From Entomortierella parvispora (taxonomy: Eukaryota; Mortierellomycota; Mortierellomycetes; Mortierellales; Mortierellaceae), in NCBI GenBank assembly GCA_963573315.1, contig OY752146.1:124001-188000 (forward strand): 64,000 nt of DNA. Reading direction: 5' to 3'. The translations under genes and the position numbers were made by a program. Numbering within the stretch: position 1 is the stretch's first letter; each line of letters opens with the position of its first letter. This document shows, one piece after another, positions 1 through 11,653 of the stretch. The notes beneath the pieces are model-generated. The model did no database searches and was not told the DNA's origin. It saw only the letters and a program-made list of their open reading frames with translations.

Positions 1-805
1 GTGCGGTCGCAGGTATCCTTCCTTGGTGCGCCAATGGGGTGGAAGGGAGGGAGGTCAGAGGCGAGCTGCCGAGAAAGTGGGTTGAGAAACGAGGCGATTC
101 CAGATTGACAGAGCCGATTCTCTGGCGGTTGGTAGAATTGTCCTCGGACAGATCATCCACCGACATGTAGCTCAAGCGGTGATGCTGGCGGTGGAGAGGT
201 GATTGATTGGACCCTGGCGCCTGCGATTCCGCGGCAGTCGAGCTGAATCCGTTGCGCTGCTCCTGCTGCTCCTGTTCCTCCCGCTGTTGTTGCATGTGCT
301 GCAGGCGCTGCTTGCTCTTTGCACTTGCATTCTTTGCCTCCTGGGAACGACGCCCGCCGCCATTCGCAGCGGTGGCAGCTGAGGGCGGCGCCAGCGCGGC
401 CTCAAAGAAATCAAGCCACAAATGGGCATGTTTCCAGACATCCATGGATGATTCCGAGTAGCGGTCGATTTGCGGCAGGATCTTGGACGAGACGATGCTT
501 TGACAATCAGAAAAGCTTTGATCTACAGGACAATCAGGAAGGGTCTCGTTAGCCATGTGTAAGCCCAGCGATGGGATCAGTGCTGATTGGTTATGGATGC
601 AGGCAGACACGCAGACAGGCGGACAGGCAGGCACAAATGCGAAGCGGATGGCCGACATGATCAAAGGAGGTATGCGTTGATGGACGCGTTTTGATGCTGT
701 CTAGTTCAGTTCCTTACCAATCTCCTGCAAGGTGCGAGTGATGCTCTGCTCGAGACGCTCAATCTCGTCGAGGGCGTCTGCCGTCGAGATTGGCTGAGTC
801 GACAT
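1..805 (-). CDS. ASK1: DASH complex subunit ASK1-like, 5' part (runs off window)
   Basis: Outer-kinetochore DASH/DAM1 ring subunit that couples spindle microtubules to kinetochores. Exon 1 is 805-718 (29 codons plus one base) and exon 2 starts at 522 after a GT-AG intron (717-523); the join keeps frame and the reading frame stays open to base 1, so the 3' end lies outside the window. Seen: the N-terminus reads EIERLEQSITRTLQEID followed by a conserved stretch with ILPQIDRYSESS and LWLDFFEAA, which matches my memory of the Ask1 family core (EKLEQSIT.TLQEID...ILP.VE.Y). After this comes a low-complexity tail rich in Gln, Ser and Glu (QQQREEQEQQEQ), also usual for Ask1. A second Met at 556 lies inside the intron and is not the start. 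Upstream is the disrupted Dabb gene. Family call rests on the short conserved core only. Confidence 0.75.
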
Positions 806-1136
806 TTTGGGAGGGGAGGAAGGAAAGAAGCAAGAGGAGAGGAGGGTTGAGGAGGAGGATGGGATGAGATGGTGATGAGATGGAGATGGGCAATGACAAG
901 AGGAAAAGAAAAAGAAACAAGGCAAAGGACAACACTGGATTGCATGTCACCAGGACCGAGAACGCGTCTTTTTCTCTCTATTTAGTATTGTTTTTTTTGT
1001 CGTTGTGACGCGCTCCGCTCCATTCGTCAAGTTCGTTTCGTTTTGTTCGGGCTTCCCGCTCCTTCCCTTGCTTCTCCTTTCTTCTTTTCCTTTCCTTTCT
1101 TTTTTTCCTTCTTCATGCAGCCCTGTCTAGTCCATC

Positions 1137-1664
1137 TCACAGTGCAGGCGATGAAAACGCAGCTGTCTCATAGTCAAACGCGAGCAGGTCTTCAATGTTG
1201 GGATGCACAAACTGCTTGGCTACTTCAACATGCTCCGGCGCCTTGACATACCTGTCGAGCGCCTATCTGATTTTGAACTGCATCGTGAACCTTAAGAAGC
1301 AGTAGAGAAGACAGGACTAAGTGGGGAAAAAAAGACGAGGGCTCCGATCTGTCTTGTCTGGGTGGAGTCCTCTTAAACGACAACAGAAATCTCATACCAC
1401 GAGTAAACCCTTTTGCCCGATGGTTGAAGTTGACGCCCAATTGGACCGAGTCAATCACCCCTGGCAGGGTCTTCTTGATGTTGGCCAGTTTGCAAAGGAT
1501 CTCTTCAGCCTCAGATTCGGAAACAGAGGGCTTGAAGTTGAGCAATACTAAAAAGTAAAAGGAATAAACACAGAAGAGGCTCAGCTCAGCACTGTTACCA
1601 GAGCAAACAAAAGACGACTGAGAGCGAGGAACAAGGCTGCGTTACTAATGTGAATGAAGGCCAT
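1137..1664 (-). pseudogene. Stress-response A/B-barrel (Dabb) domain gene, apparently disrupted
   Basis: Exon 1 (1664-1646) encodes MAFIHI, exon 2 (1547-1398) continues ILLNFKPSVSESEAEEI...IPGV-like...NHRAKGFTRG, and the 3' part (1289-1137) reads FTMQFKIR, then ALDRYVKAPEHVEVAKQF and LLAFDYE before a TGA. Together these make a textbook Dabb domain (dimeric alpha-beta barrel, about 100 residues). Two lesions are visible. The only good acceptor for exon 3 (CTTAAG at 1296-1291) joins exon 2 in the wrong phase, and a TAG lies in frame between FKIR and ALDRY where a Gln would be expected. Either this is a recent pseudogene or the sequence has base errors here. Dabb proteins are small cytosolic enzymes or stress proteins; the substrate cannot be told. 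Confidence 0.6.
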
Positions 1665-2905
1665 TATTCTCGAATTGACTGAATGAATGACAAAGATGAG
1701 AAAGAGACAAATCAATAGGGACAGTGTCTTGATGCAGACACGCCGCGAAGGGAGGAAGTCTGTGGGTTCAGCATTAAACGCCTTCATAGACTACCGCAAC
1801 AGACGAGGACTCCGTCCCGCGGAGACGCGTTTGGCATTTCTCTGTTCCAAGGAAGGGAGGAAGGATGGTGCACGTGATGGACATTCAGGCGCTTGTTTGG
1901 TGGCGAATCGCGTTTGACCTCTACAGTATCATAGTGCCGCACATGTACCTACTGCATAGAGGGTCCATGGTGCAAAGACCTCCAGAGTGATTAGTCACTC
2001 GCCTAGAGCAGACGGCCCGTAGGCTTCAAGCCCCTCAAGGGACACCACTGACCACGATTCAACAGACATCCAGTGTTACACTGCGCTGTCGATAGTGGGC
2101 AAAGGTCGCGTGTTTTGTCAGCATCCCATTCCTGCCCAACTCGCCGCGCTTATATACAACATTGTTGGCCCTTGAGCTCAGTCAGCGAGGCAGCCGTTGT
2201 CCCTTTGTAGCTGCACGCGGAGCTGGATTTTTTTTGCCGCAATGTTGCAACAAGGTGTAAAGACAGCAATTCAAAAAAAAAAAAAAAAAAAAAAGAGAGA
2301 GGTCTTTCTTTACCTGGCCAGTCCAGATCTGAACACAACAACAGTGGCTAACGCGCTCGGCAATGGGTCGAGAAGGAGAGGCACGGGAACAAAGAAGGAC
2401 GAGCGGGTGAGGGATCCCACTATTGCAACTCTGTTCTTTTGGGTCCAATTTCTCGACCCGCGTCTGTGTGGCCGCACGGAGTCGAGACAGGATGGGCAAA
2501 TTTGTAATCAATTCAGACTGATAGTCTGGTGGCACAATGCCCAGAGAGCAGAGAGGGGAGGAGGGAGATCCGCGCTTGCTGAAGGACCAACGCGGGCGGA
2601 CTGGGCGAGGATGCAGGAAACAGGTCTTCCATTCCACCTTTTCGGCAACAGCGTTTGAGACTTCGCGCTCTGGTCTGGCTAATCGTCTGCTCTTGTTCTA
2701 GCGCTTGTTCTTGGGGCCCACTTCTTGGGTAACTTTCTTCTTTGTTTCTCCTTTGTTCCCTTCCTTCTTTTGTCACCCCCCTCCTTGACTCTTCTCCCTC
2801 CTCCCTCCCAACCTTGACTCGTCTCATTGCTGCACCTTTGTTCTTCACTTTCTCGTTTTTATTTTATTCCATTCAAAGAACAACACACATTGCACCACTT
2901 TAATC
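1665..2905. other. Intergenic region, no supported gene
   Basis: Divergent spacer between the Dabb locus and the thioredoxin fusion gene. It contains an A-run at about 2273-2294 and a pyrimidine-rich stretch from about 2690 to 2860 just before the thioredoxin start, as is common for fungal promoters. Short ORFs here have no recognisable domain. I looked for tRNA boxes around 1950-2100 and found none that fold properly. Confidence 0.5.
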
Positions 2906-4430
2906 ATGTCACTCATCTGCCCCATTCGGGAATCTCCTCGACCCAGTGATTCCTCACTGCATACCTACTCACCCATGGCCTCACCTTATATCCTTTCTCC
3001 AAACACTGACTTTGAGCTGGACCGGATTCTTGTCGCGAACCGCAACAGCCTCCTCGTTCTCGTGTTCACTACTGCCTGGTGCAAGAACTGCAAGCGCCTT
3101 TGTATGGAGAGAGAAACACAAGTCGCGTGTGTGGGAGTCATATGTTCGCGCCAGTTCTGGAACTGACCCTATACCCCCCTCTTCCTCTCCTCTCCTCACC
3201 TGCCTTGCCTTCTGATAGCAAACTCCATCGAGAAACTGGCTGAAGATCTGTCCAAGATCGCCACGTTTGTCCACGTTGATGTGGACGAGTTGGTGGTAAG
3301 GACGAAGACAAAAAAAAAAAAAAAAAAAAACGGGGCGAGAAAACGGTTGATTTGTCAGAAATCAAAACTCAAAAGTTGAAAAAACGCCACCACACGGCCC
3401 AAAATCGCGTGCTTTCTTTTTTGCTTCCTTTCTCTTGCTTCCTTGGAAAGACACTGCTTCCGTAGACTGACCCAAGTAACTATACTCTCACTCAACTGAA
3501 AACAGCAAACAGTCAAAAAGTATAATGTCAACGCCCTACCGACCTTTGCTGTCTTTCGAGGCCACGTCTTCCAGACCGCCATCACAGCCGTTCAGTTGCC
3601 CAGACGGCCAACACACGAGGAAAGCGATGACCAGCTCTTGAGCTGGGTCGCGTCCACGGTTCGATCGTTTGCTCAACACTGGAACGCCTCTTACTCCAAG
3701 ATTACAGACCATCTCGCCTTCTCACCCACCCCGTCAGATATTCAAATCTCTCAAGGACTGGTCAAGGTCGGCTTTAGAAGCGTCATTGGCATGGAATCCA
3801 AACAGAACCCAGGAGAATACCCCACCAACGAAACTGCACTTTGGAAAGAATCTGGGATCGACTTTGTCTCGTATCCAATCAAGGTCCTTATTTGCTGTTC
3901 TTTTTTGCCTATTAATGTTTGATGTTGTACCCTTCATATTCATGAACTGAAAAAGAACAGATGCCATCTAAACACACCCTCTTTTTCTCTCTTTTTGTTT
4001 TTTTCTCAACTCTTATTAATTGAACTGGACGGATGTTTCTGTCAACGACTCGACCTGGGATCATCAATGACATCATTGGATCGGATCCATCGCACTGGAC
4101 CTGGACCGCCTGTTATTACTTTTATTTTAATTTCACCCGGCGTGTATCTCCTTTTTGTCATTGTCTTTCCGCGTGATAAAATACATACAGTCTGCAGACG
4201 AAATCTCACTGGTGGACTTTGATGAGATCTTGCAGCTGGTCGAAAGCATGCCAGGACCGATTTTGTTCCACTCCGAGATTGGTCAGGTCGCTGCCATCAT
4301 GGTCTTTGTCATGGTCGCAAAACAGAATGGCCGGAAAGGATCCGAGGTCGCCGTTTGGGCTCGGGAGCTGGGCTACGACTTTGTCGGCCTGGGACGCTTG
4401 ACCCAGAAGATCGAGGCTTGGGTTGGGTAA
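2906..4430 (+). CDS. Thioredoxin fused to BLH/DUF442 phosphatase-like domain
   Basis: Four exons (2906-3101, 3219-3295, 3506-3883, 4191-4430) join in frame to about 296 residues. Residues about 25-135 form a thioredoxin fold: the sheet LLVLVFTTAWCKNCKRL holds a WCxxC redox site, followed by FVHVDVDEL and VNALPTFAVFRGH with the cis-Pro loop. From about residue 160 a second domain follows: DHLAFSPTPSDIQISQGL, GFRSVIGMES, SGIDFVSYPIK, and PGPILFHSEIGQVAA. This resembles the beta-lactamase-hydrolase-like phosphatase family (DUF442), whose members carry a HCxxGxRS-type loop; here the loop reads FHSEIGQ, so the catalytic cysteine and arginine are absent. The domain is probably a dead phosphatase used for binding. 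Intron 2 has a 21-base A tract near 3310. An alternative start is Met at 2974. Confidence 0.7.
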
Positions 4431-5014
4431 AAGAACCGACAACGAACTGAGCAACGTGGGAACAAGGAGCGGATAGATTGAGAATAAAATACACTCATAA
4501 TCAGCTCATATTACCATGGTGCCTTCACTCTGTTGCTGACATTGGCGATAAACCAACATCCTGACAACAAATTCTCCTTTACGGGAGGCTTCAGAAAGTC
4601 CAGCTTGCTTATAGTCCAAGATGGATAGGGTGATGATTCTGACTGCTGATGACCCAGAACTGTCAAACGCGACGCCAGTCTCGATCTAGCCTTCTGCCCT
4701 TGTTACGTGATGGTCAAAGGCAGCCATGTCCTCGTGGAGGATCTGGAATAAATGTGGCCATTCTCACTAATAAGACCGACGACTGGTTGACATTCTTGAT
4801 TTCCAGATCATCTCTTGTCTATTCTCCTCTTTGGCAGTCTTCCTGATGTTCAATCGATTGCTTGGCCTGATGCTCTTGGATCAATCCTGCCCTGATTACT
4901 CTGTAGAAAGCTCGAGGATGTCGTTGCAGTATACACTCAACGAGCTTGAGTTTGGGATCGACAAGAATAAAGAGTTAAAACGCGATGCTGAGGGGAAAAT
5001 GATGGGCAAACTCG

Positions 5015-5045
<31 letters not shown>

Positions 5046-5076
5046 ATTGAACGTGATAGGAGATGAAAGGATTCAA
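4431..5076. other. Intergenic region with poly-A tract
   Basis: Downstream of the thioredoxin fusion gene, with an AATAAA signal at about 4484. It ends in an A tract of nearly 30 bases (about 5015-5043) directly before the 234-bp tandem repeats. No gene is supported. Confidence 0.5.
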
Positions 5077-5740
5077 CTTCCTAATTCCAGGCGACGGCTT
5101 TCGGAAGAAGATACTACACCTTTGGTTCCAGACATCATCTGGAACTCCTTAGTCAAAACAGAGATGGCTCATCAAGTCGTCTCTGCAAACACTCTGCGAT
5201 TCTATGCATAAGCAAAGACAGTGCAATGTTTGACCGTGATTGTGGGCTGCCGCACACCCAAGGAGAAATAGCAGAAAACAGTGAAGAAAACGCGACAATG
5301 CAGGACTCGACTTCCTAATTCCAGGCGACAGCTTTCGGAAGAAGATACTACACCTTTGGTTCCAGACATCATCTGGAACTCCTTAGTCAAAACAGAGATG
5401 GCTCATCAAGTCGTCTCTGCAAACACTCTGCGATTCTATGCATAAGCAAAGACAGTGTAATGTTTGACCGTGATTGTGGGCTGCCGCACACCCAAGAAGA
5501 AATTGGAGAAAACAGTGAAGAAAACGCGACAATGCAGGACTCGACTTCCTAATTCCAGGCGACGGCTTTCGAAAGAAGATACTACACCTGTGGCGCCAGA
5601 TATCATCTGGAACTCCTTGGTCAAAGCAGAGACGGCTCATCAAGACATCTCTACAAACACTCTAACGACCCTATTTATGAGCACGACAGTGCAATGTTTG
5701 ACCGTGATTGTGGGCTGCCGCACACCCAAGAAGAAATCAT
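5077..5740. repeat. 234-bp tandem repeat, nearly three copies
   Basis: Copies begin with CTTCCTAATTCCAGGCGAC at 5077, 5311 and 5545, so the period is exactly 234 bases (3 x 78 codons); the third copy stops near 5740. Copies 1 and 2 are almost identical and copy 3 has drifted. In the + frame each unit is mostly open (PNSRRRLSEEDTTP..., DIIWNSLVK, CLTVIVGCRTPK) but has a TAA in copies 1 and 2 and a TAG near the first junction. The even codon length suggests that the unit may once have been coding. I do not recognise the sequence. Confidence 0.85.
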
Positions 5741-6912
5741 GATAAACAATGATGCAGCAGGGACACCAAAACAGAGACAAGGTTACTTGCGGAAAGCGGT
5801 TGACCTGCCTTGACTGTGGTGTTGAACGGAGTGGAAGGTGTGAAATGGAAGGTGTGGTAATTGGCAAATTGTGATGGTTCAGACACACGACGCGGAGTAA
5901 AAGTGAAGTGATTGTAGGTATGACTAATTATATTTGATGCTGGTACGATTGATTGTAGGTAGTCTACAATTGATTGTTGTCGAGACGAGGTATGATTAAT
6001 TGAAGAGATTGACTGATGGAGCGATGGAAAAGAGGAGTGACGGTTGGTTATCTCGCGTCCCTTCTATCCTCATGTAGGTATCTGGGCACGGTGGCTTAGA
6101 TGCCCCTCGCCATTCACATGCCCTTCTTCCAATTTCTTGCTCCCCAATCTTGCAGTTTCGTATCTTTAGCCTCGTCTCTATTCTCTCCTCTCCGCTCCAT
6201 AGGATCATGGGTCCATGGGATGCTTCTTGTTTTATTCCATTTCTACTCATCTTGAGAGCACCCTGGCGGTCGTTTGTTGAGTTGTCGAGCTGACACTGGT
6301 TTCAGATAGTAACCAGTTCGCCTTCCTTCTTTCCACCGCAACGTTTTCAAAAATCCCGCGATGCTCTCCTTGGATTTGGCTGTTCTGTGCTCAGATCCTA
6401 GATGCTTTCTCGACAGCAATTTTTGCCTCTAGCCAACAATCGACTTTCGTGAAGAGAACACTGCATTGAGAAACCCACCTTCCCTTGCGGCGCCTACGAA
6501 TATAGAGATCAGCTCTTGAAAAACAGGATCTCTTCCACATTGGCGTCGGAACCGATCATCAGACGACGTTTACGGGATCTCAGATTATCATGAGTAAGCC
6601 AATTATATCAGTCTCATTCATCTCACAGGGATGATACTTCATACTTGTCATGCAAAGAATAGCTTCCAGAGATAATAAATGAGAGTTGGGATTCGACGAT
6701 CGAAGGACAAGCGCCTGACTTGGATCGATGAGCCATGTGTACTTGATAACAACTGAAAAGATATTCAGAGACGGATCCAGGACCAGGATACTTTCAGGGT
6801 TGTCGATGGAGACATTAAAAGACCATTAATGAAAATGAGAATAAGAGGAAGTATCTTTGCTTTAATGATCGGGCTCCTTGATTGCCTACCACCTGCTGCT
6901 CATTTTTCAAGT
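5741..6912. other. Intergenic region, no supported gene
   Basis: AT-richer sequence with a short motif repeated at 5914-5975 (GATTGTAGGTA-like, twice). No ORF of interest on either strand; the 3' end of the next gene lies at 6913. Confidence 0.4.
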
Positions 6913-9900
6913 TCATTCTTCATCGGAATAGAGCAGTGCGTTGGCTTCGTCATCATTCAACTCGCCATCATCATTCAATTCGCCGTCATCATCCTGATCG
7001 TCGGGAAGACGTTTGATGAATGGTTCTCGAGGCAGCGCAATTCCTACCACTGAAGGGATGGGCGAGGAAGTAGGAGAAATGAACGGCGATGAAGCAAGTG
7101 CAGTCTCAATGTCTTTGATCTGGCAGCTGTCTCCATAGAACATTGCGCAAAGATCTTCCCCCAGCTCCATCTGCTCATCATTGCTTTGCGGAGGCCGATG
7201 ATATTCTTCTATTGTGCGGATCATGGCCATCTATCAAGCGATACGGACCACGACCAACCCAAATGTATGAAATGAGTATATCGCGTTCATCAAACGTCTC
7301 TCAATAATCGTCCGCTGTGCTTACCCGGACACGTAATAGATGCACCAAGCCTTGAATGTGCTGCCTGAGATCACTGGTCATGGAGGTTGGCAGCTCGTAA
7401 ATGGGGTGTTCCTTAAAAAAAGTGATGTACGAACTCCCGGGAGCAGGCATGAGCTCGAATGATTGGAAGCCACGATCGCCTGTATACAGACCAAAAAAGT
7501 GGGCCTGGTCTTTGAATGTTGTGTTTGCACAGTCACGCAGTCGGAATGTAAGGATCGTATGCATCTCACGAAGCAGGTCTACCGTGGTCTCCTTCAAGAA
7601 TTTGTTGCTGGTAATGTCCCATTTCAGCATACGCTCGACGATGAGCCAGTCTCGTTCTTGCAAGACATCTCGCGCAATCAGATCCAATTTCCTTCCGCGA
7701 CGTTTTGGGGCAGTTTTTGCGTCTGGTATCCATTTGCGACCTTCATTTTTTCGACGTGACGACTCAAGCCCTCCTTTCTCCCCATCGATCATGAATATAT
7801 TGTCGACGTCGAAAAACAGGTCATTCAGCAATGGCCAGCTATTACGACCCCAGAAAGCTTCCGAAAGATTTGCCAAGAAAGGCGACGGTTTCTTCTCATA
7901 GAGTCGGATCCTATAAAATGAGAAGCTGTTAGTAGAGTATTTATCACTGCTCTTACTCTTCATTTTATAAAAAAACTAAAACTAACCACCCTAGAATGGT
8001 CTGGAGAATTAGTTCGCACGAGCCTCTATCCTCCTCGGGCATCTTCTGTTCGATAACAGGGGTTCTGTTAATCGCAGCTACTCTCACTCGATTAAGGTAC
8101 TCCAAGGTCGATTTTGGAAGCAGTGGTAACGTGAATTTCGCCTTCGCACTGATCTCGAGCCAGTCATCTGCGTTGAACAGACTCTCCGTCATGCTACAAT
8201 TAACGTCAATCATGAAACTTCTTACTCTAGAAAAAAAAAGCGGTTTATAAGTGACGGTAGCTACTTGGAGGTGCGCAAAGAACTGTTATTAATATGATGG
8301 AATTACTTACTTCATTGTGGCGTTCGTGAATAAGGTCCTTTTGAAAAGAACGGTCTCGACGCATGTTCCAGAACTCAACCTCCAGAACTGATTCTTGTCA
8401 AGAAGTTTGAATCGCTGCCAAGAAAAAAAATGAGAACCCAAATTAGTAAAAAACTCTATAAAGCATATCGTGCCTCCAAAACAATGGTTGTTAACTAACT
8501 TGTGTTCTTCGAGACTTCACAGAGTCAGACACGGGATGCAACTCGCTGGAAGTATGGTTCCTTGCCTTATCACTGACTGAGAGTGGGCTGGCTTTTTTGA
8601 CACTGTGGTTCTCTTGACAGCCTTTGCGTTTGCTGGGGCTTTCTGGCCAGACATCAGAGGAGTGTGGGCTGAGGGTTTGTGGGCCTTGCTCAATAGTACC
8701 GGTGATGTGGAGCTTGTCGGGGGAACCTCACTCTGGTCAGTTTGCAGGGACGTTGTATTCCCATGAGAAGATATTGAGGTGTCCGCACCAGACTTTTGAC
8801 GCGTTACTGTCGATGTAGATGTCTTGCCAAATCCGACGGATAACTTTGAAATAGTCCCTGGAGTAGACCCAAAATCGTCCTCCGATCTACCACTATTGCT
8901 TTCCTCTTCCTGAAGGAGAGCGTTAAGCAGCGTTGACTTGCGAGACGTCTTCGCCGAGACTAGTTCCACTTCATAATTTCTCGAGATCGAGTTCTTGAGG
9001 GCATGCCGGCGCAAACCGAGAGTAGCATATGAACTCGTCTCACCGAGCATAATATGTGGAGTCGAGGAAGCGCTAGCACTGACACTGGTGAACAACTGCG
9101 CAGGTGATGCGGAGGGTGCTCTCCATTCTTTGCCAGATGCAGGTGAATTGACGCCCGTCGAAGTCGTAGCTGCCTTACTAAACGATGCACATCTTGCAAA
9201 TGGCTTGGGAGAAGGAACCAGAATAACGTCGTCAACCTGATCTTCTGCATCTTGGGATAGGACCTCATCATCTACAGCAGTGGAGACTGGAGAAGAGACT
9301 GGAGTGGACGATGCAGACACTTTTAAACGTAATAGTAATGGTTAGGGCGACTGCTACACCATCCAAAGGCATGTCGTTGTGCTTGACCAAATTTTACTCA
9401 CATCGTTCCTGGTGGGGTTTGCGTGGGGCAGGGTTTTCATCATCGGAATAGTCCCGGGGATGTTTTCGTCCTCGTACTATTGGGAGGCAAACAGGGACAT
9501 TATGATCATGCAAGCAAAGCTAGGCAAATGACACGTGCCCTTTTACTTACCTCTACCTCTTGGGTTCACCTCGATCGTCCGTTGGCTTTCCCTCAACCTT
9601 AGTGAATCCTGCAGGTTACTCAGGTTTGTTGCGACATGCACCTTCTGACTTGCTAACTTTTCGGTAAGACGGAGGCGGGCAATATCGATCGTGTCTCCGT
9701 TGCTTGGATCATTAAACCAATCAAAGCACCGATCGGCAAATGATCTCAGACCGCTGTTTGACCGGCGGAGAATGTCAAGCGATCTTCGGTAGCCCTCCCA
9801 ACTCGTGGTACTCGCGTAATTGGCAAATGAGAGCGGGGTCCAGTTATTTGGGTGGATTGAATCGTCGTTGAAAAAGTTGTCAACGCCCTTCAAAGTAGGC

Positions 9901-9941
9901 CGCTTCGTGATAGGGATACTTAGAGTAGGAAATCCTGCCAT
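6913..9941 (-). CDS. Uncharacterised Mucoromycota family protein, eight exons
   Basis: My splice model is 9941-9551, 9476-9402, 9319-8808, 8688-8500 (or from 8712), 8414-8311, 8193-7987, 7910-7325, 7230-6913; all phases agree and give about 793 residues. The N-terminus (MAGFPTLSIPITKRPTL) is followed by a Ser/Thr-rich middle with KRK-type basic clusters. The exon at 8414 carries FWRLSSGTCVETVLF, and the exon at 7910 carries DGEKGGLESSRRKN...RRGRKLDLIARD...WLIVERMLKW and later LLREMHTILTFRLRD. The last exon has MAMIRTIEEYHRPP and an acidic tail. The chain of W.L.SG..VE.VL, GE...S..R, GR(K/R).D and (I/V)E motifs is, from memory, shared by a large uncharacterised family of Mucoromycota. The spacing of acidic residues is loosely like a PD-(D/E)XK nuclease, but that is speculation. 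A repeat unit in 4 of 4-acidic form (DDGELN twice) sits near the C-terminus. Confidence 0.6.
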
Positions 9942-10141
9942 TGTCCTCTCAGCTGTTCAAGAATTAGAGATTGTCCGGATACAGATATACCAGGGCTAAA
10001 TTGTACTCGCAGACGAAGTACACAGATTTCAGAAGTGACATGGTTAGTCAGGCTGGCTAACTGTAAGTGGAGCAAACTAAGGAGGAAAAGACAGAGGTAT
10101 TCAAATAGTCCCAATAAGCACCAATATTCAGTCGAAAAATC

Positions 10142-10690
10142 GAAAAGGAACCACTTTCTAATCCGAACGGTCGTTTCGAAAGTGGCAACTTACCTTTGGC
10201 TGAGGCGAGAAAACAGTCTCAACTCCACAGCTCCTTAGCAGAACATCTTTCTTCAAGCGTTTCTGCCGTGTTGAAAGGTAGAAGCAACAGTGGACATGGT
10301 ACATTGGGCAAGAGATGAAAAGAACCACTTCCTAATCCGAACGGTCGTTTCGAAAGTGGCAACTTACCTTTGGCTGAGGCGAGAAAACAGTCTCAACTCC
10401 ACAGCTCCTTAGCAGAACATCTTTCTTCAAGCGTTTCTGCCGTGTTGAAAGGTAGAAGCAACAGTGGACATAGTACATTGGGACAAGAGATGAAAAGGAC
10501 CACTTCCTAATCCGAACGGTCGTTTCGAAAGTGGCAACTTACCTTTGACTGAGGCGAGAAAACAGTCTCAACTCCACAGCTCCTTAGCAGAAAATCTTTC
10601 ATCAAGCGTTTCTGCCGTGTTGAAAGGTAATAGTAACGGTGGGCATGGTGCATTACTGGGACAGGAAAATGAAAGAACCCCCTTCTAATT
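10142..10690 (-). repeat. Tandem exon-intron array, period about 175 bp
   Basis: Three copies, at about 10151, 10325 and 10500 with a partial fourth near 10676, repeat a unit of 174-176 bases. On the minus strand each unit holds a splice acceptor (CACGGCAG), a 69-base open segment (23 codons, KRLKKDVLLRSCGVETVF...), and a strong donor (GTAAGTTGCC). The 69-base segment is phase 0 at both ends, so copies could be chained without a frameshift; the other two frames are closed. The segment resembles the exon at 8414-8311 of the neighbouring gene (SSGTCVETVLF), so the array looks like a multiplied, decayed piece of a paralogue. No start or 3' gene end is evident. Confidence 0.75.
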
Positions 10691-11653
10691 CCGAACGGTC
10701 GCTTCAAATTACTTACCAAACAATTCACAGGTGTAGATGAAAGAATTGCTTGCAAGTGAGCTTGATTATGCGCTGGCAGCGGCGAGGGATTCGTGAAGGA
10801 AAAGTGAAGGAAGGAGAAAGCAAAGGGGGGGAGCCTCGAGCGTGTCGAAGAGGAAGGAGGGAAACACTGGGACCTTTTTGCGTCACTTCGAAATTTTTAA
10901 AATTGTGCATGCCCGAGCAGTGAGGCCTCTCCGGACCAACAACCTGCGTGCACACCGACCTTCCGTGAGATAGTACTTGTGGACTATTACGACAACATAG
11001 TCGGGAGATCAGGCCTAATAACAAAACAAAATAAACGATCGCGGTGTTAGAAACCGTGCAACCTATTTACCACTTGCACGGAGTAAGATTGCAAAGTGCC
11101 AAGCGAGGATGACTATGAGGGGTAAGGGGTCTCCAGCAATGAGTAGATAGGGAAGTAGGAATGACGAGACGGAAGAAAGTTCTAATAAAGGAGGACGCCA
11201 AAGCGCAGATTCATTATTATTGTGACCAATATTTTGATATCTTGGGGGAGTAACAGACTTGCGGCACAAAGACAGCCCTATCTGAAAACCGTCTAAGTCC
11301 TATTCAGCTGCTGTTAGGGATGAGGAAAGAAGTCGAGGGGGAAGTCAAGGAGAGAAAAGCAGGTAAAGGTGGGGGGACGGAATGGAGACCAAGGGCTGAA
11401 GCAGGGACCAAAAGAGATCTTTGTGATTGAGGCCTTCCACACAATAATGACTCTTTGTCAAACCAGATTTGGCTGCGGATGCAGATATTTATCCACGAGA
11501 GTACCACCCATGTAATCTTTAGAGAGATGTTGTGCATCATTTTACTCGAGATGTCAACCGACCCCACAGGCCTTAAATTTGTTTCTAAATAGTATATCCA
11601 GTGCTTATTCGACCCCGTTCTGCCTTGATGATCTACAAAAAAGGACAGAGCGT
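10691..11653. other. Intergenic region, no supported gene
   Basis: Lies between the exon array and the 3' end of SEC18. ORFs on both strands are short and show no domain. Probably holds the terminator of SEC18 and old non-coding debris. Confidence 0.4.

Noticed and set aside
1920-2100. Possible tRNA (TTCAAGC loop-like sequence near 2025)
   Set aside because: The flanking stem has mismatches at key positions and no matching A box or cloverleaf could be drawn on either strand.
3300-3330. Long A/T homopolymers (also near 2273, 5015, 16709, 20229, 55111) as functional elements
   Set aside because: They occur in introns, spacers and one transposon on both strands with no shared context; most likely ordinary slippage tracts of this genome.
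4831-5211. 126-residue ORF with a poly-lysine run
   Set aside because: The lysines come from the poly-A tract, and the rest is the 234-bp repeat and spacer; no domain.
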